Assembly: GCA_032718475.1 (NCBI GenBank) | Contig: JAUCBJ010006169.1 | Coordinates: 1-22,250 of the forward strand | DNA from: Nemertoderma westbladi | Lineage: Eukaryota > Xenacoelomorpha > Nemertodermatida > Nemertodermatidae | Length of the DNA stretch: 22,250 nucleotides | Direction of reading: 5' to 3' | In this document: piece by piece, positions 1 through 10,147 of the stretch | How the letters are laid out: each line of letters starts with the position of its first letter | Numbering within the stretch: position 1 is the first letter of the stretch | Position numbers and translations under genes: made by a program | The notes under the pieces: generated by a model | The model's input: only the letters and a program-made list of their open reading frames with translations | What the model was told of the DNA's origin: nothing | Databases searched by the model: none

Positions 1-50
1 TCAAGCATTTTATGACATGACTGCATTATTTGTCATTATTTGTCATGACT

Positions 51-1198
51 GCAGGGAGATTCTTTGACTTAATTCCTTCAATCAGTCTCCGTAGTGCAAG
101 TATCTGAGCTATTGTTGATCTACTTGGTCGAAATCCGTTTTGGCTCTTACGCAGTAGTTTCTCTATGTGAGGCCTAATCCTATATAGAATCATTTTATTG
201 TATATTTTGGCAGCTACCACAAGCAGACAGATCCCACGATAGTTTGTTGGTATGCCGAGGTCTCCTTTCTTGGGGAGAGGCTTTAGTTGACCTTTAGTCC
301 AAATTGGTGGTGGCTTTTCCCCTTTTAACATCCGGTTGCAAACATTCAATAATGGTCTATTTAGCACTCCGGTTTTCCATACCTCCGCTGGGATTTCATC
401 TAATCCACTTGCTTTATTATTGGACATGCTTTTAATGCTTCTTTGGAGTTCGGCAGGTGTGAAGTCCCCTGTTTCTATAGGTAGTGTCTTGTCATATATT
501 TTCCTTGTAGGGCTGACCTCGATGTTTGGTGGCTGCCCAAGCAAGTTGCTGAAGTGATTTTTCCACTTCCCAACACGTTCTTCAGGACTATCGGCTTTGA
601 GGCGCCCCTTTGCACAACTTTTCCGACCAGATACCTCATTTACAGTTTGCCAGGTAAGTCTTGATTGTTGCTGTATGTGAGCAGTTGTAATTGCTTCAGT
701 TTTATCCTGTATGTACTTTTCCTGGCTGATGTTGTAGGCCAATTTAAGATCGTCCTTAGCTTTCTCAACCTTGTTAATGTTTTCGGTTGTTGGTTGTTCG
801 GTTTTAACTTTGTAGGCTATCTTAAGATCTTCTCTCTTACAAGTAACCTCAGAGTTTTGCCATGGCACATACTGTTTTCGTTTAGGTTTCTGGGGGATAT
901 GCCTCTTAGCTGATTCCTTGTGGGCTGTTATTATATTCTGGTATATTGAATCGGTGGATTGGTCTTCATCCATTGACTGAAGTGCTTCAAAGCGGTTTTG
1001 AACTTCTACTGTATAAGCATCCTTTACAGCATTGTCAGTTCTGAGTTTCTCCCAGTCATAGTTGATTTGCTTGCTTGTCCTGGGTTTGCTGGCTCTCAAA
1101 CTGAGTCTGATCTCTGCAGTCACAATTCTGTGGTCCGAACCAATTAGGTTGAACGAGCTGTATGCCTCGCAGTTGATCATGCTATTTCTCCACTTTTT
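51..1198 (-). pseudogene. LINE (non-LTR retrotransposon) fragment: end of endonuclease plus N-terminal half of reverse transcriptase
   Basis: A minus-strand open frame of 425 codons (1303 to 26) reads as LINE polyprotein from about codon 36. Codons 56-59 are SDHR, the catalytic Asp-His motif that closes the APE-like endonuclease domain. A charged linker follows, then RT blocks: NKASGLDEIPAEVWKTG, NYRGICLL, and SQNGFRPSRST before an LRRLIEG helix. These fit an RTE/CR1/jockey-type RT; I do not assign the clade. The copy is 5' truncated inside the endonuclease. It also stops just before RT motif A, so the palm aspartates are absent and it cannot be active. The first 35 codons (WLGWVVWFYDFFYYW) are not LINE but low-complexity sequence read through. 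The surviving frame has no stop, which suggests a fairly young fragment. Confidence 0.88.
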
Positions 1199-1199
1199 C

Positions 1200-1500
1200 C
1201 AAGCCAAGTCACAGCAAACCAAAACCCAATAATAAAAGAAATCATAAAACCAAACCACCCAGCCCAACCACACCAAACAAATCACACCAAATGACCAATT
1301 CATACTAAATCATATAAAAATTGAAAAGTAAAGGAGCAGGTACATTGGTAGCCAGAGGGAACCAAAACAATAGGCCTAAACGATTTGAAAAAAAATTAAA
1401 AACATAATTTTTGGTGTGATTGCTTGAGATTTGGTTGTGATGTGGTATAATTTGATAAGATTTTTTGTGATTTGGTGTGATTTGAGTGTTTAGATGGACC
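1200..1500. repeat. Imperfect inverted low-complexity repeat (CA-rich arm, TG-rich arm)
   Basis: The + strand is C/A-rich at about 1205-1300 (for example aatcacaccaaat) and T/G-rich at about 1405-1500 (for example atttggtgtgatt). The two blocks are approximate reverse complements around a 100-base AT-rich spacer. Both look like degenerate simple sequence. Small open frames across them (1305-1526 minus, and the start of the LINE frame) are by-products of the low complexity. Confidence 0.55.
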
Positions 1501-1657
1501 AAAGAACGACATACACTATGGTTCATTAATGATGCACCTTTGTAAAGGCTCCGCTTACTAGTTGTGGCTCACTCCACAAAACTTGAGTGAGCAACAGAGC
1601 CAATGGTGGGAGATTCACTGTTGCCAAAGTCATCTTGGTGGTTCACTGCCACTGAAA

Positions 1658-1849
1658 GTCAAAGGTTCCACAGGTAGACAGGGAATGTCAAAGGCTCCAC
1701 AGGGTGGGTGGGACAAAAGTTCCACAAGGCATGCCAAAGGTTCCACAAATATACAATATTGGGCAGGATTTAACTGTGACAAAAACCTGTGGAACCTTTG
1801 ACTTGCCCTGTGGAATCTTTGTCCCGCCCTGTGGAACCTTTGTCTTTGG
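1658..1849. repeat. Inverted array of a short AAAGGTTCCACAGGG-like unit
   Basis: Four copies of a unit containing aaaggttccaca lie between 1658 and 1751 at irregular 20-30 base spacing, interrupted by gggtgggtgggac-like spacers. Three copies in the opposite orientation (cctgtggaacctttg) lie at 1784-1849, including a matching gtcccgccc spacer. The whole can fold as a hairpin with a loop of about 30 bases. I do not recognise the family. The open frames across it (1562-1801 and 1704-1910, +) have no protein-like features. Confidence 0.7.
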
Positions 1850-1934
1850 AAGACAGGCTGGAGGTACAGTAGGCCTCAGGTTTGTTTATGACAAGCCAGT
1901 TACTGTGTAGTGCAGCTGGCCTGTACAGTTTCCA

Positions 1935-2929
1935 TTACGGAACTTGATGTATCAATTGATTTGTATCAGTTGATGTATCGGCATTAGTAGTAGATGTTGT
2001 AGATGCTCCGTAAATCAAGCAAATAAAGTGTTCAATGTCGTTTTTGGTGCCACTCAACAGCACACAACTTACAAGATTTTCCAGCAGTCTAAAATGGTCT
2101 AAAAAAATTTTCCAAGCTGTTCTCTTTGATATTCCAAATAAGAATGAAGTAGTGTCACAACCAGTAATTGCATGAAAACCCAATAATGAATGGATTGATC
2201 ACTCTGGTAAGTTCTTGAAAATTTTGTTGATATGTTTCCTTTTCTTTGATGTTCCCACCATCATCCACACATTTTCGCACTGATATAGTTTAGGATTACA
2301 GTAGAAAATGAGCATATTAGAATGTCCGTATCTCGTGCGCAGATTACAATAGTGCCAAAATCGTGAATATTCATAGTATGAAGTACAATACATATATCTA
2401 CTTCTTCATGGTTTGCATGGAGTTCATCACATTTGATTGGTTTATTTGATATTTTACATCACATGACTTGTTAAGATCATCAGAAACAGAAACATCAATT
2501 AATTTATTGGATGGCGATTGTTTTATCAATTGTTGTGCCAGAAATTTTGAAAGATTACATTTGTTATCATTAAGCGCAATAAAATTGTCCCATGATTGTA
2601 GCAGAGGATCGTCCCCCATCCATTGATTATTTGTCCCACTGGTCGAGTTGATTTTGATCTGTGCATCAAATACTACATCGATTCGTCCATATTGTGAATC
2701 AGAGTTCAATACAGAAGGGACGAATATGTCTGCCAAATCACCAAAAGTCTGCGCAATCTTTGGTTTCCCAATGGCTTTTACTCGAGCCTGTCCATCTATA
2801 ATTAAGCATGCAGAATCGTTCATGTTAAGGGTTTCTGGACATAAAATATTCTCAGTTAGTATATCAGCCAAGATATTACCCATTCTTAGACATCCATTGA
2901 TTTCAGCTATAAATGAATTGGAGTTGAGC
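1935..2929 (-). pseudogene. Broken copy of the HAITGCDTTS-motif protein family (candidate FEN/PIN-like nuclease)
   Basis: The relic reads 2929 to 1935 on the minus strand. The first part (ATG at 2883, 161 codons) has LIIDG (Asp30), FGDLADIF, RIDVVFD (Asp69, Asp73) and WDNFIALNDNK. Near 2410 the frame shifts, and HEEVDICIVLH followed by GTIVICARDTDILI continues. A second shift near 2290 leads to VWMMVGTSKKRKHIN. An in-frame TGA at 2201-2199 comes before GFHAITGCDTTSFLFGISKR and a C-terminal tail. I know these blocks, in this order, from uncharacterised proteins dispersed in many invertebrate genomes. Two frameshifts and a stop make this copy dead. The acidic motif order (D; VVFD; EExD; DTD; GCD) resembles FEN/XPG nucleases; that part is my inference. 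Spliced introns at the breaks are unlikely because the alignment continues without gaps. Confidence 0.8.
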
Positions 2930-3600
2930 TGTTAATGCTAAATATAAAAGATAAATAGATAAAAGAACATGTTAATTAATGTGTAAGTATGTGTTCTGAA
3001 ATGTGTTATGTGTTATCTGTTAATGTGTTATGAATTAGGCTCATATTCCATGCGAATGTCACCTAGTTGCCATTTTCAAAAGTTGACATCATAAAGAACG
3101 TCAATGAAATCATTATTAACAATATCTCGAAAGAAATGGGTAGCCAAGGTTCACTAATACCAAAAGCTGATAATTTATGAGGATTGATATCTAACAAGTA
3201 CCTGTAATATCTACATCATCGTATTCTCCTGCAATAGGGCCTCTGCCACTATTTTGGGCGTAAATGCCCTGATTCTATGTTTTTTGTTAGTTTGCAGGGT
3301 GTAAGAATCTATTGTTTACCTGTTTATCTTTTATATATATACAACAACCCCCAAGTTAGTCAGTATGTAGCATGCAACCTTTAATTATTGTGCTATGTTA
3401 ATGGAGACACTGCTCATTGCTTAAGTACTAAATAAATCGAGTATGTCAACTACATCAAGTATTATTAATTATATATTCCGAGCCTCATTATGCACAAAGA
3501 CCCCAAGTACATGTTCCATCTGTTGCTTTGTTGGCTGTTTCCACATTTCCACAAGAAAATGAAACGCCAGATACAGTATAAATTATGTGTGTTGTAGGCT
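2930..3600. other. No gene recognised
   Basis: AT-rich sequence with stops in all frames. It has a short TGTTATGTGTTA-type simple stretch near 2985-3035 and an alternating TA run near 3333-3342. I see no splice-bounded exon, RNA gene or TE end. Confidence 0.5.
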
Positions 3601-4250
3601 GAAATTAGTGAAATTGGTAATCAGGGACTGAAATTTGTAAATGGGGACTGAAATTGGTAACTGGAAATTGAAATAGGTAACTGGAGACTGAAATTGGTAA
3701 CCGCAGACTGAAATTGGTAACCAGTGACATAAATTGGTAACTGGGGACTGATATTGGTAATGGAAAACTGAAATTGCTAACCAGTGAATGAAATTGGTAT
3801 TCAGTGACTGAAATTGGTAACTGGGGACTGAAATTTGTAACTGGAAACTGAAATTTGTAACCAGGGACTGAAATTGGTAACTGGAAACTGAAATTAGTAA
3901 CTGGGGACTGAAATTGGTAACCAGGAACTAAAATTGGTAACTGGGGACGGAAATTGGTAACTGGAAACTGAAATTGGTGACCGCGGGATGAAATTGGTAA
4001 CCACGAACTGAGATTGGTAACCGGTGACTGAAATTGGTACCAGTAACTGGGGACTGAAATTGGTAACCGTAATCTGAAATTGGTAACTGGTAAATGAAAT
4101 TAGTATCCAGAGACTGAAGTACTGAGTCTTGGTAACTGGGGACTGAAATGGATAACTGGAGACTGAAATTGGAAACTGGAAAGTGAAATTGGTAACCGAA
4201 AACTGAAATTGGTAACTGGTGAATGAAATTGGTATGCAGTGACTGAATTT
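3601..4250. repeat. 20-bp tandem satellite, about 32 copies
   Basis: The unit is close to actgaaattggtaactggag, repeated head to tail with substitutions and occasional indels (for example near 4045 and 4115-4130). Units ending in gggg and units ending in gaaa or gaga tend to alternate, hinting at a 40-bp higher-order unit. A 140-codon minus-strand frame (4350-3928) is the array read in one frame: 20 is not a multiple of 3, so its peptide cycles through frames (QLPIS, YQFHFP). It is not a gene. Confidence 0.93.
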
Positions 4251-5260
4251 GTTTTTGTGTCATTGTGTGATGTGTTATGTGCAACAAATTTTGGTAATAT
4301 ACATAGGGGGGTCTATGCACCAATAAAAGTATTTGGAACATTACACCCATGTATACTTATATATGTAAGCCTACAAGTATAAACAAAACTGACCTTAACA
4401 AAATCAAGGTAGGCATTTATTATTATTAATCAGCAACATGTGTTAATAAAGACTCTAGTAGTACCCGAATATTCTAGAACAATACCACATGGACATGGCC
4501 AGTCGGCCATGCATGCACTCGCACAGCGCAAATGCTCCATTTGCACTCTCCACCTGGATCGAAAATTTGAATTCTTCCCAAGTGGTAATGTAGGAACATG
4601 ATTATCATTGAGAGGCCCATTACATACTGTTCAAATCCTTCTTTTTTAGGATATTCATACTTTTACTTTTAGTAATGAAAGGAACTGATTGTTAAGGTCT
4701 CAACCTCATCTCAAACATACCATTGGGACATAATATACATGTTATCTGTCCATAAGTCTTAATAACCAAAACAATGGGATTTCATGCTTGACAATCTAAT
4801 CTCTTTTTGACATTGACAATCAGAGATTCATTATAGAAAGTTATCTTAACACTAATACTCATGTTTAAAGCCAAATACATTCTCGAGATGCCAATAGGCA
4901 TTGCCAGACTTTATATTGCCTTAGGCATAAACTACATGAATGAGTGGATAAAGCCAGGTAAATCATCTTGTTTTAAAATAACTATTTTACTTTCAAATTC
5001 TTCGATGGTTTTTTCCAACTTCTGCAAGGCACTCTAATCTAAGCCCGTATCTCCCATCAGCATTTCTATCCTCCAGTTTTCTGTGTTTGAGGGGTTTCTG
5101 ATGGGACGTAGCCTTCTGAGCATATTTTAATGTACCGGTACGCCCACACGTCTCCAGGTACTCCCTCCCACAAGCCTGATAATAGGAAGGAGCTGCGTAG
5201 ATGAAATATATAAATAATTTATAAAATATAAATACTAAAAGTTGAGTTCAATGCAATGGG
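4251..5260. other. No gene recognised
   Basis: AT-rich with stops in every frame. The section 5040-5210 is less AT-rich and has an uneven, relic-like composition, but I could not match it to any TE protein. No promoter, RNA gene or exon can be defended. Confidence 0.45.
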
Positions 5261-5342
5261 AGAGTTCTGAGAGAGAATGCAGGCAGACGAGACTGAAAAC
5301 TAGAGTTCTGAGAGAGAATGCTGGCAGACGGGGCTGAAAAAT
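5261..5342. repeat. Two-copy 41-bp tandem repeat
   Basis: Unit 1 (5261-5301) and unit 2 (5302-5342) both begin agagttctgagagagaatgc and differ at a few positions (gcaggcagacgagac versus gctggcagacggggc). It is an old, small tandem duplication. Confidence 0.85.
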
Positions 5343-6092
5343 ACGTGGTAAAGATACTCTCATGAGTCATATGAGATTAATAATATCAAATATGGTATCA
5401 AATAAATATTCTGTACAACACCCTATATCATGTCACCGGCGAAGCATCGACAGCTAAAAATGCTTCTGATTCTGTATATTTTTTTGATCAGTTACCATAA
5501 TATATGGGGCAATTTTTGATACATTTTTAAAATTGTATGTTACATCTAGTTACCGAAATATAGCAATTTATGTTCGACAGGTCAATGTAAATATTATTCC
5601 TTCCGATTGAATCACAGCTTATTTCAATATTAATTGAATTACCCTGGATCATCACTATTTCGATCCTTGGGCTTATTCTCAACTACTCTTATCTTATGTT
5701 ATTGGATTGCTTTATTCATGCATATTTTTGGCTGCCAATTTTTTTAGTTTCCATTAACAAATATATGTTTACTACACCTACTTTTTGGGGTATGGGATTT
5801 TTGTCAGCTATATATACCACAAGTTACTCTCAGTGACTCAATTTGGCACCTTTGTCGCAATTTTCTAAGCCGCTTCTCTACATTACTTTGATCATAATTC
5901 TGCAGTAGTACCTATTATTATTACAACTGATAATTATGTAATATAATTGCTGGAAAAGTAAATAACTATAGAAAGATGTGGAATATTTTACCAATATTCT
6001 TTGGAACCTTTGAGAGAGTCTTAAAATCGTATCAAATAATTTTGTGGATGCTGGTGACTTGGGGGGAGTACAAGGTTTGCATTATTACCCCA
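5343..6092. other. No gene recognised
   Basis: AT-rich, stop-dense sequence. No open frame, splice-bounded exon or TE terminus was found. Confidence 0.45.
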
Positions 6093-6118
6093 CCCCCCCC
6101 CCCCCCCCCCCCCCCCCC
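6093..6118. repeat. Poly(C) tract of 26 bases
   Basis: An uninterrupted run of 26 C, preceded by cccca. Homopolymers this long are prone to length error in sequencing, so the exact count is unsafe. Confidence 0.95.
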
Positions 6119-6725
6119 TTAAAATAAGGACATTAAATGGTTCAAGAACAATATGTAAATTAAACTGTCAAATGCATGAAAGCGATGGCGAAAGCGGAAA
6201 TTGTATTACAATTGGGATAGTAGAAGATTATAAAAGTATTTTGTACCAGTTTTAGTAGAATGTTAAAATAAAATTATAAACCATCTGCTCATCACGTTTT
6301 CTATAATAAGTCCAACATGTTATCTATCACGTAATCAAGCACGGTTTAAATTGCCTGTTTCCTATTCCCCACCCATTGCAATCTGTCCACAATTTCATGA
6401 TGAGAAAGTATTTTTCTTCATTGCTTTGACTGTGAATGGATGATTATGTATTATATATAGGCCAATATATCATATTATAATATTTAATATTATTTATATA
6501 ATATATAATTCCTTATAAACCAATCAGAATTTACATATTAATAATTTTAGAATAATTAAGTAAATTAATAGTTAGTAAGGCCTACTATAGCCTAATTGGA
6601 GTCACTTTTGTAAAATAAAATATTTAAAACAGTTCGTAAAACTGAATGAATACCGAAATACAAAAAACGATATTGCAGTTATGAACGCCATAAACCCCTC
6701 CAGCACTCATCTACCTTCCCGTTAA
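6119..6725. other. AT-rich, no gene recognised
   Basis: Very AT-rich, including a near-pure A/T stretch at about 6460-6560 (tataatatttaatattattta). Nothing is codable. Confidence 0.5.
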
Positions 6726-6913
6726 TACTGTGCCGCAATGTCGTAGCCACGCATCCCCGCGCCGTCTCCGAGCCATAGCCCACGCCATGAACTACGGCCA
6801 CTACGGAGACAGAGCGAGCTTTACTGGAGGAGCGCGAATTGAAGTCGCCGCCTCACACACCCCAACTCACATGCGAGGCCTCGTTCTCTCATTCTTTGGT
6901 GTTTGGCAAACAG
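6726..6913. promoter_or_regulatory. Isolated CpG/GC-rich island, possible promoter or first exon
   Basis: Within a very AT-rich region this stretch is abruptly GC-rich and dense in CpG, for example acgcatccccgcgccgtctc, gagcgcgaattg and gtcgccgcc. Cgtctccg near 6764 and cggagacag near 6804 form a small inverted repeat, as do ctccag near 6700 and ctggag near 6824. A 73-codon + frame (6730-6951) spans it, but it matches no family I know and GC-rich sequence lacks stops by chance. It lies 2.4 kb upstream of the first recognised iGluR exon on the same strand. It could therefore be that gene's promoter and untranslated first exon, or a GC-rich repeat. Confidence 0.35.
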
Positions 6914-8233
6914 GGCCTCGGCTATGTTCTTTATGGATGATTATTGATTAATATAATACAATTTTAGAATTATTAATTATAATATACTTAATGTAATACA
7001 AGTATTTCAATTTAAATCAGTTATGTGGATATATATAATATGTTTACAGTGGCCATTTCGGGTACCATCATAACACATCCCCATAGAAATGCTCGACTTG
7101 TATCAATAATAACATATCACAGAAAATAAATAGTGAAGGTCCCTGAAGATAATAAAATATATGGTAAGTCACATTTTTTGTCAAATTCGTTAACAAGTTT
7201 TATAATAAATATTAGAATTTTAGAAGAAAAAATAACACTTTTTCAACAAAAAAAGTAGTGTTCGAATTAAATTTAAAAATAATTTCCATGATATTGATAT
7301 TAGTAATAATATTGCATTTAAATATATAGCACTGATTGTATCCACAGGTTACTTAATATTCTAGAATATTATATTATCATAATAGGGCCTATATTGCCTA
7401 TTTTGCTATTTCGCTTTATATACCGGTATTCAGTTTACTTCATATAGAGCAATAATTATATTCACAATTCCCTGGTTAATATTCCAATAACTTTTTTTGA
7501 TATATTAAGTTATTACTCGCCTAGGTTCCAGGTACAAGTGTATCATGACACCATTTGTTTAAAAGATCGCCAACAATAGGATGAAGTAACGAGGCCACTG
7601 TGGGTGTGGCCAGTAACATTGATGATGTGTAGAATGTCTGATTGACAATCGTTATCACACTATTGTTACTATATGAAGAATAATATTTATCAACAGTTCT
7701 ACAGTTGGATGTACACACACTGAGTTCTGACCTAGTAGTAAGAAGTACATTTTACAGTACAGATACCCCCCCGTTTCTAGCCTGATAATGATAATATCTC
7801 ACAGTAGACACAAAATATGGCCAATAATATATCCAATATTTTTAGTTTGTTATGTGTTTATGAGTTTTGTTTGTATGTGGAATAAGGTGTCTCCAATTAA
7901 ACTAACTATTATGATATTAATAATATCTCTGCTCACAAAATTCTGTAATTGATTTTTTGCTGCAATGTTTTTTTATTTTTCTTTCATTATATCAGTAAAT
8001 GGGTTTTATTGAAAACAGAGTTGGTTTTTGCGTTGACACTCCAAAAACAAACAATTCAGTGATCCTTATGACAGCAGCGGAAAGATGCTTTGAAAAAAGG
8101 TGCTTTCATTATAGTTGGAACGCAATGCAAAGTGCTCTGGTCTGCTGTGAACAAATCGTGATGCTCGGAATTGGAGATTATTTTTCATGATATTAACTAA
8201 AAAATATTGGCAGGTGTAAGTCAATATTAGAGA
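6914..8233. other. AT-rich, no gene recognised
   Basis: Long A/T-rich runs and stops in all frames. Short open frames at 7521-7718 (minus) and 7999-8190 (+) have no recognisable motifs, signal peptide or splice context. A strong donor-like GTAAGT occurs at 7162-7167 without a convincing exon before it. Confidence 0.45.
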
Positions 8234-8252
8234 GGGGGGGGGGGGGGGGGGG
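8234..8252. repeat. Poly(G) tract of 19 bases
   Basis: An uninterrupted run of 19 G after gaga. Its length may be unreliable, as for any long homopolymer. Confidence 0.95.
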
Positions 8253-9343
8253 CACAATATATAGTCAGACTTTGTCCCCTTATAAAACTACCTGTTTTTA
8301 ACTTCATATATTTGAATTTCACATTTTCTAATCACATGGTAATATTTATCTTTATTTACCTAAAAACTCCTGTTTTTACAGTATAAATTCAAATTATTTT
8401 GAAAGAATTTATGAAATATATTTATCAATAAATTTGTTTCAACATTCATGCAAACCAAGTCGATCCATCATGAGTGGTTTGCCAGTAGTCAGATTAGAAT
8501 AATCATAAATATGCAGTATATCCATTCTAACCGAGAAGCCGACCGTTTTGAAGTGCATAGTTCAGCTGATATTGCCTTTCCATGTCCAAACCATGGCATG
8601 TCAACATCCGCTGAATCGGCAATACTTCTTCAGAAATGTGCAATGCAATCCACAAGCTTGTAAATTCATAGCAAGTGATGCAAAATATAGTATTTGCTAC
8701 TCTTCAATCGTGAAATCTAGGGTAAGTGATGTGTGTTAATTCCATAATTATTTATAAACAAATAATTATATTCGTGAGATTTTTTACCTATAGAGTAGCT
8801 AAACAAACTAGAGTGTTGCCACTTAATTAATGCATGATTTCATAAAACTGTATGTCTCGTTCATTTTCTGTTCTCGGTACCATGTCAGTCATTATCAGCA
8901 ACTCAGATACTATCATTAATAATATACCGTTAAGGTTCCTCTTCTGACAGATAGCTAGGCTCTTTATTTTCATCACTTCAACTCCCGAGAGAACGTATTA
9001 GTGTTATAGTCCTTAGCAAAAGCTAACTTCAGGTAGCTAGTTAGTGTCCCATCAACTAATTGTTCAACCAAATGTAACTAAGTTATTTGGTGAAGGTTTG
9101 TCATAATAACCTAGGAGACGGGAAAGAACGTTATGTTAAGACTTCTCGAGAGAAACATGACACTTTATATTTCGATGGCTAGATTTGATTTGACCAGAAT
9201 CACAAAAGAAAGAGGCAAAACGTGCTAGTTATTGTAAAAAAAAACAGAAAATACCACGAGTTGTAACCCAACCTGTACAGGCAACAGAATGAGTGCGGCC
9301 TTGCTCCTACTCGTTCTACTAGTATCTTTGTCATTCTTTACAG
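8253..9343. other. Upstream flank of the iGluR exon; no exon placed
   Basis: Short + frames at 8448-8663 and 8548-8739 overlap a strong donor-like AGG|GTAAGT at 8722. An exon ending there cannot supply the iGluR start codon directly, because the frame needed at 9344 has a TGA at 8711-8713 and no ATG after it. It could still be an untranslated or alternative exon. The last 40 bases (9303-9343) are a pyrimidine-rich tract ending ttctttacag, a good splice acceptor. Confidence 0.4.
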
Positions 9344-9447
9344 GTGGACTGGATTCCTCGCCACTCCCCCATACCTGGTAATTGCTGTACTGGCTATTCT
9401 CTTATCACGTTCCCATATCCACGCGGGGCGCGCTGAGCTAAAGATAG
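9344..9447 (+). CDS. iGluR exon: signal-peptide-like leader and first strand of the amino-terminal domain
   Basis: The exon lies between a pyrimidine-rich acceptor (cattctttacag) and a consensus donor (G|GTAAGT at 9448). The first G completes a codon from an upstream exon. The frame then reads WTGFLATPPY, a hydrophobic core LVIAVLAILL, and SRSHIHA-GRAELKI. That is a typical signal peptide with a plausible cleavage after HIHA, followed by the start of the mature protein. The exon ends in phase 1; its final G joins GG of the exon at 14818 to give LKIGVMYD, the usual first beta strand of an iGluR amino-terminal domain. No ATG exists in frame between the TAA at 9264 and here, so the start codon is in an unplaced upstream exon. 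An exon ending in AT would create a split ATG giving MWTGF, which is speculative. Confidence 0.72.
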
Positions 9448-9984
9448 GTAAGTAGGCCGGCCGGCCAGTGACACTCTATATCGCCATACAGTCCTATGTG
9501 TTCCATGGAACTCTATTCATCGCCTAAGTGCCCCAGAATACTCACCAACCCTACCCCCTTTTCTCTCTTCTGTATCATCATTGTTGGTCATTGCAATCTA
9601 AGTTTTGTAATTTAGTGCTATGTACCGTGAATGGATGTTCGAAAACCTTTCTACGTCTACATACAAATACAAATGTATTCCCCCAGAGCCTTATATTATT
9701 AGCCTACAGCATCACATATCTTCCTAGTATAATACACCATTTGGAATACATAATTTAAGAATTATTTGACTTAAGAGGCAGCCAGTGGTGCAGAAAGTGA
9801 GATAATTTTTATTGATTGATGAATCATTTATCATATTAATGGCTATAAAATATGTGTGACAATATTTCACTGATTGTTTCACTGATATCTCAGCTGTTTC
9901 ACTGCTGTACTGACTCCATGAACTGGCTGAACTCGACAGCTGTACGGGCTCTGCCTGTATGCAATAATGCAGTAATGCCTAATT
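9448..9984. other. Start of iGluR intron, no other feature
   Basis: It contains a short ggccggccggcc palindrome at about 9455-9466. A 76-codon + frame at 9528-9758 has no recognisable motif. The rest is stop-rich intronic sequence. Confidence 0.5.
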
Positions 9985-10147
9985 AACTCCCAATCTTCCC
10001 CTGTTAGATAACCGATCCCCAAATATATTCCTACTTAACCCACTGAAGACCACCAAGACTGAACTCAGAACATGCCTCCTCCAAAGTCTGACAACTGGAA
10101 TGCGGCTATTGAAAAACTCGGGAAAAACCACTTGCTCACCCACCCAC
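9985..10147 (+). pseudogene. CR1/jockey-like LINE relic, left part
   Basis: The frame reads LPLLDNRSPNIFLLNP, then TKTELRTCLL, then after a shift SLKSDNWNAAIEKLGKNHLLTHP. This is the segment just before and into the N-terminal RT region of CR1/jockey-type LINEs, up to the conserved HPLxxLIN helix. The DNA transposon at 10148 interrupts it at exactly this helix, and the remainder resumes at 13886. Frameshifts and stops show it was already decaying. Confidence 0.72.
10139..10147. repeat. Target site duplication, left copy
   Basis: CCCACCCAC lies directly left of the transposon end and recurs exactly at 13886-13894. Because the target is a CCCA repeat, 5 bp would also match. The 9-bp reading restores the LINE frame (NHLLTHPPYLLNQLL). 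Confidence 0.7.

Noticed and set aside
665-913. Hydrophobic + strand ORF opposite the LINE (membrane protein?)
   Set aside because: It is an antisense shadow of the lysine- and glutamate-rich LINE linker, which reads as Phe/Leu on the other strand.
3928-4350. 140-codon minus-strand ORF
   Set aside because: It is the 20-bp satellite read on the opposite strand, with repetitive peptide and no family match.
6730-6951. 73-codon ORF in the CpG island as a gene
   Set aside because: GC-rich sequence lacks stops by chance; the peptide has no recognisable motif.
8448-8739. Coding exon ending at the donor-like GTAAGT (8722)
   Set aside because: The phase needed to join the iGluR exon at 9344 contains a TGA at 8711-8713 with no later ATG. 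An untranslated exon is not excluded.
9289-9343. Alternative iGluR leader MSAALLLLVLLVSLSFFT with a good A at -3
   Set aside because: It is phase-compatible with the exon at 14818, but its donor (G|GTGGAC) is poor. The hydrophobic reading is explained by the pyrimidine tract of the acceptor at 9343. The frame of exon 9344-9447 has a far better donor and gives LKIGVMYD.
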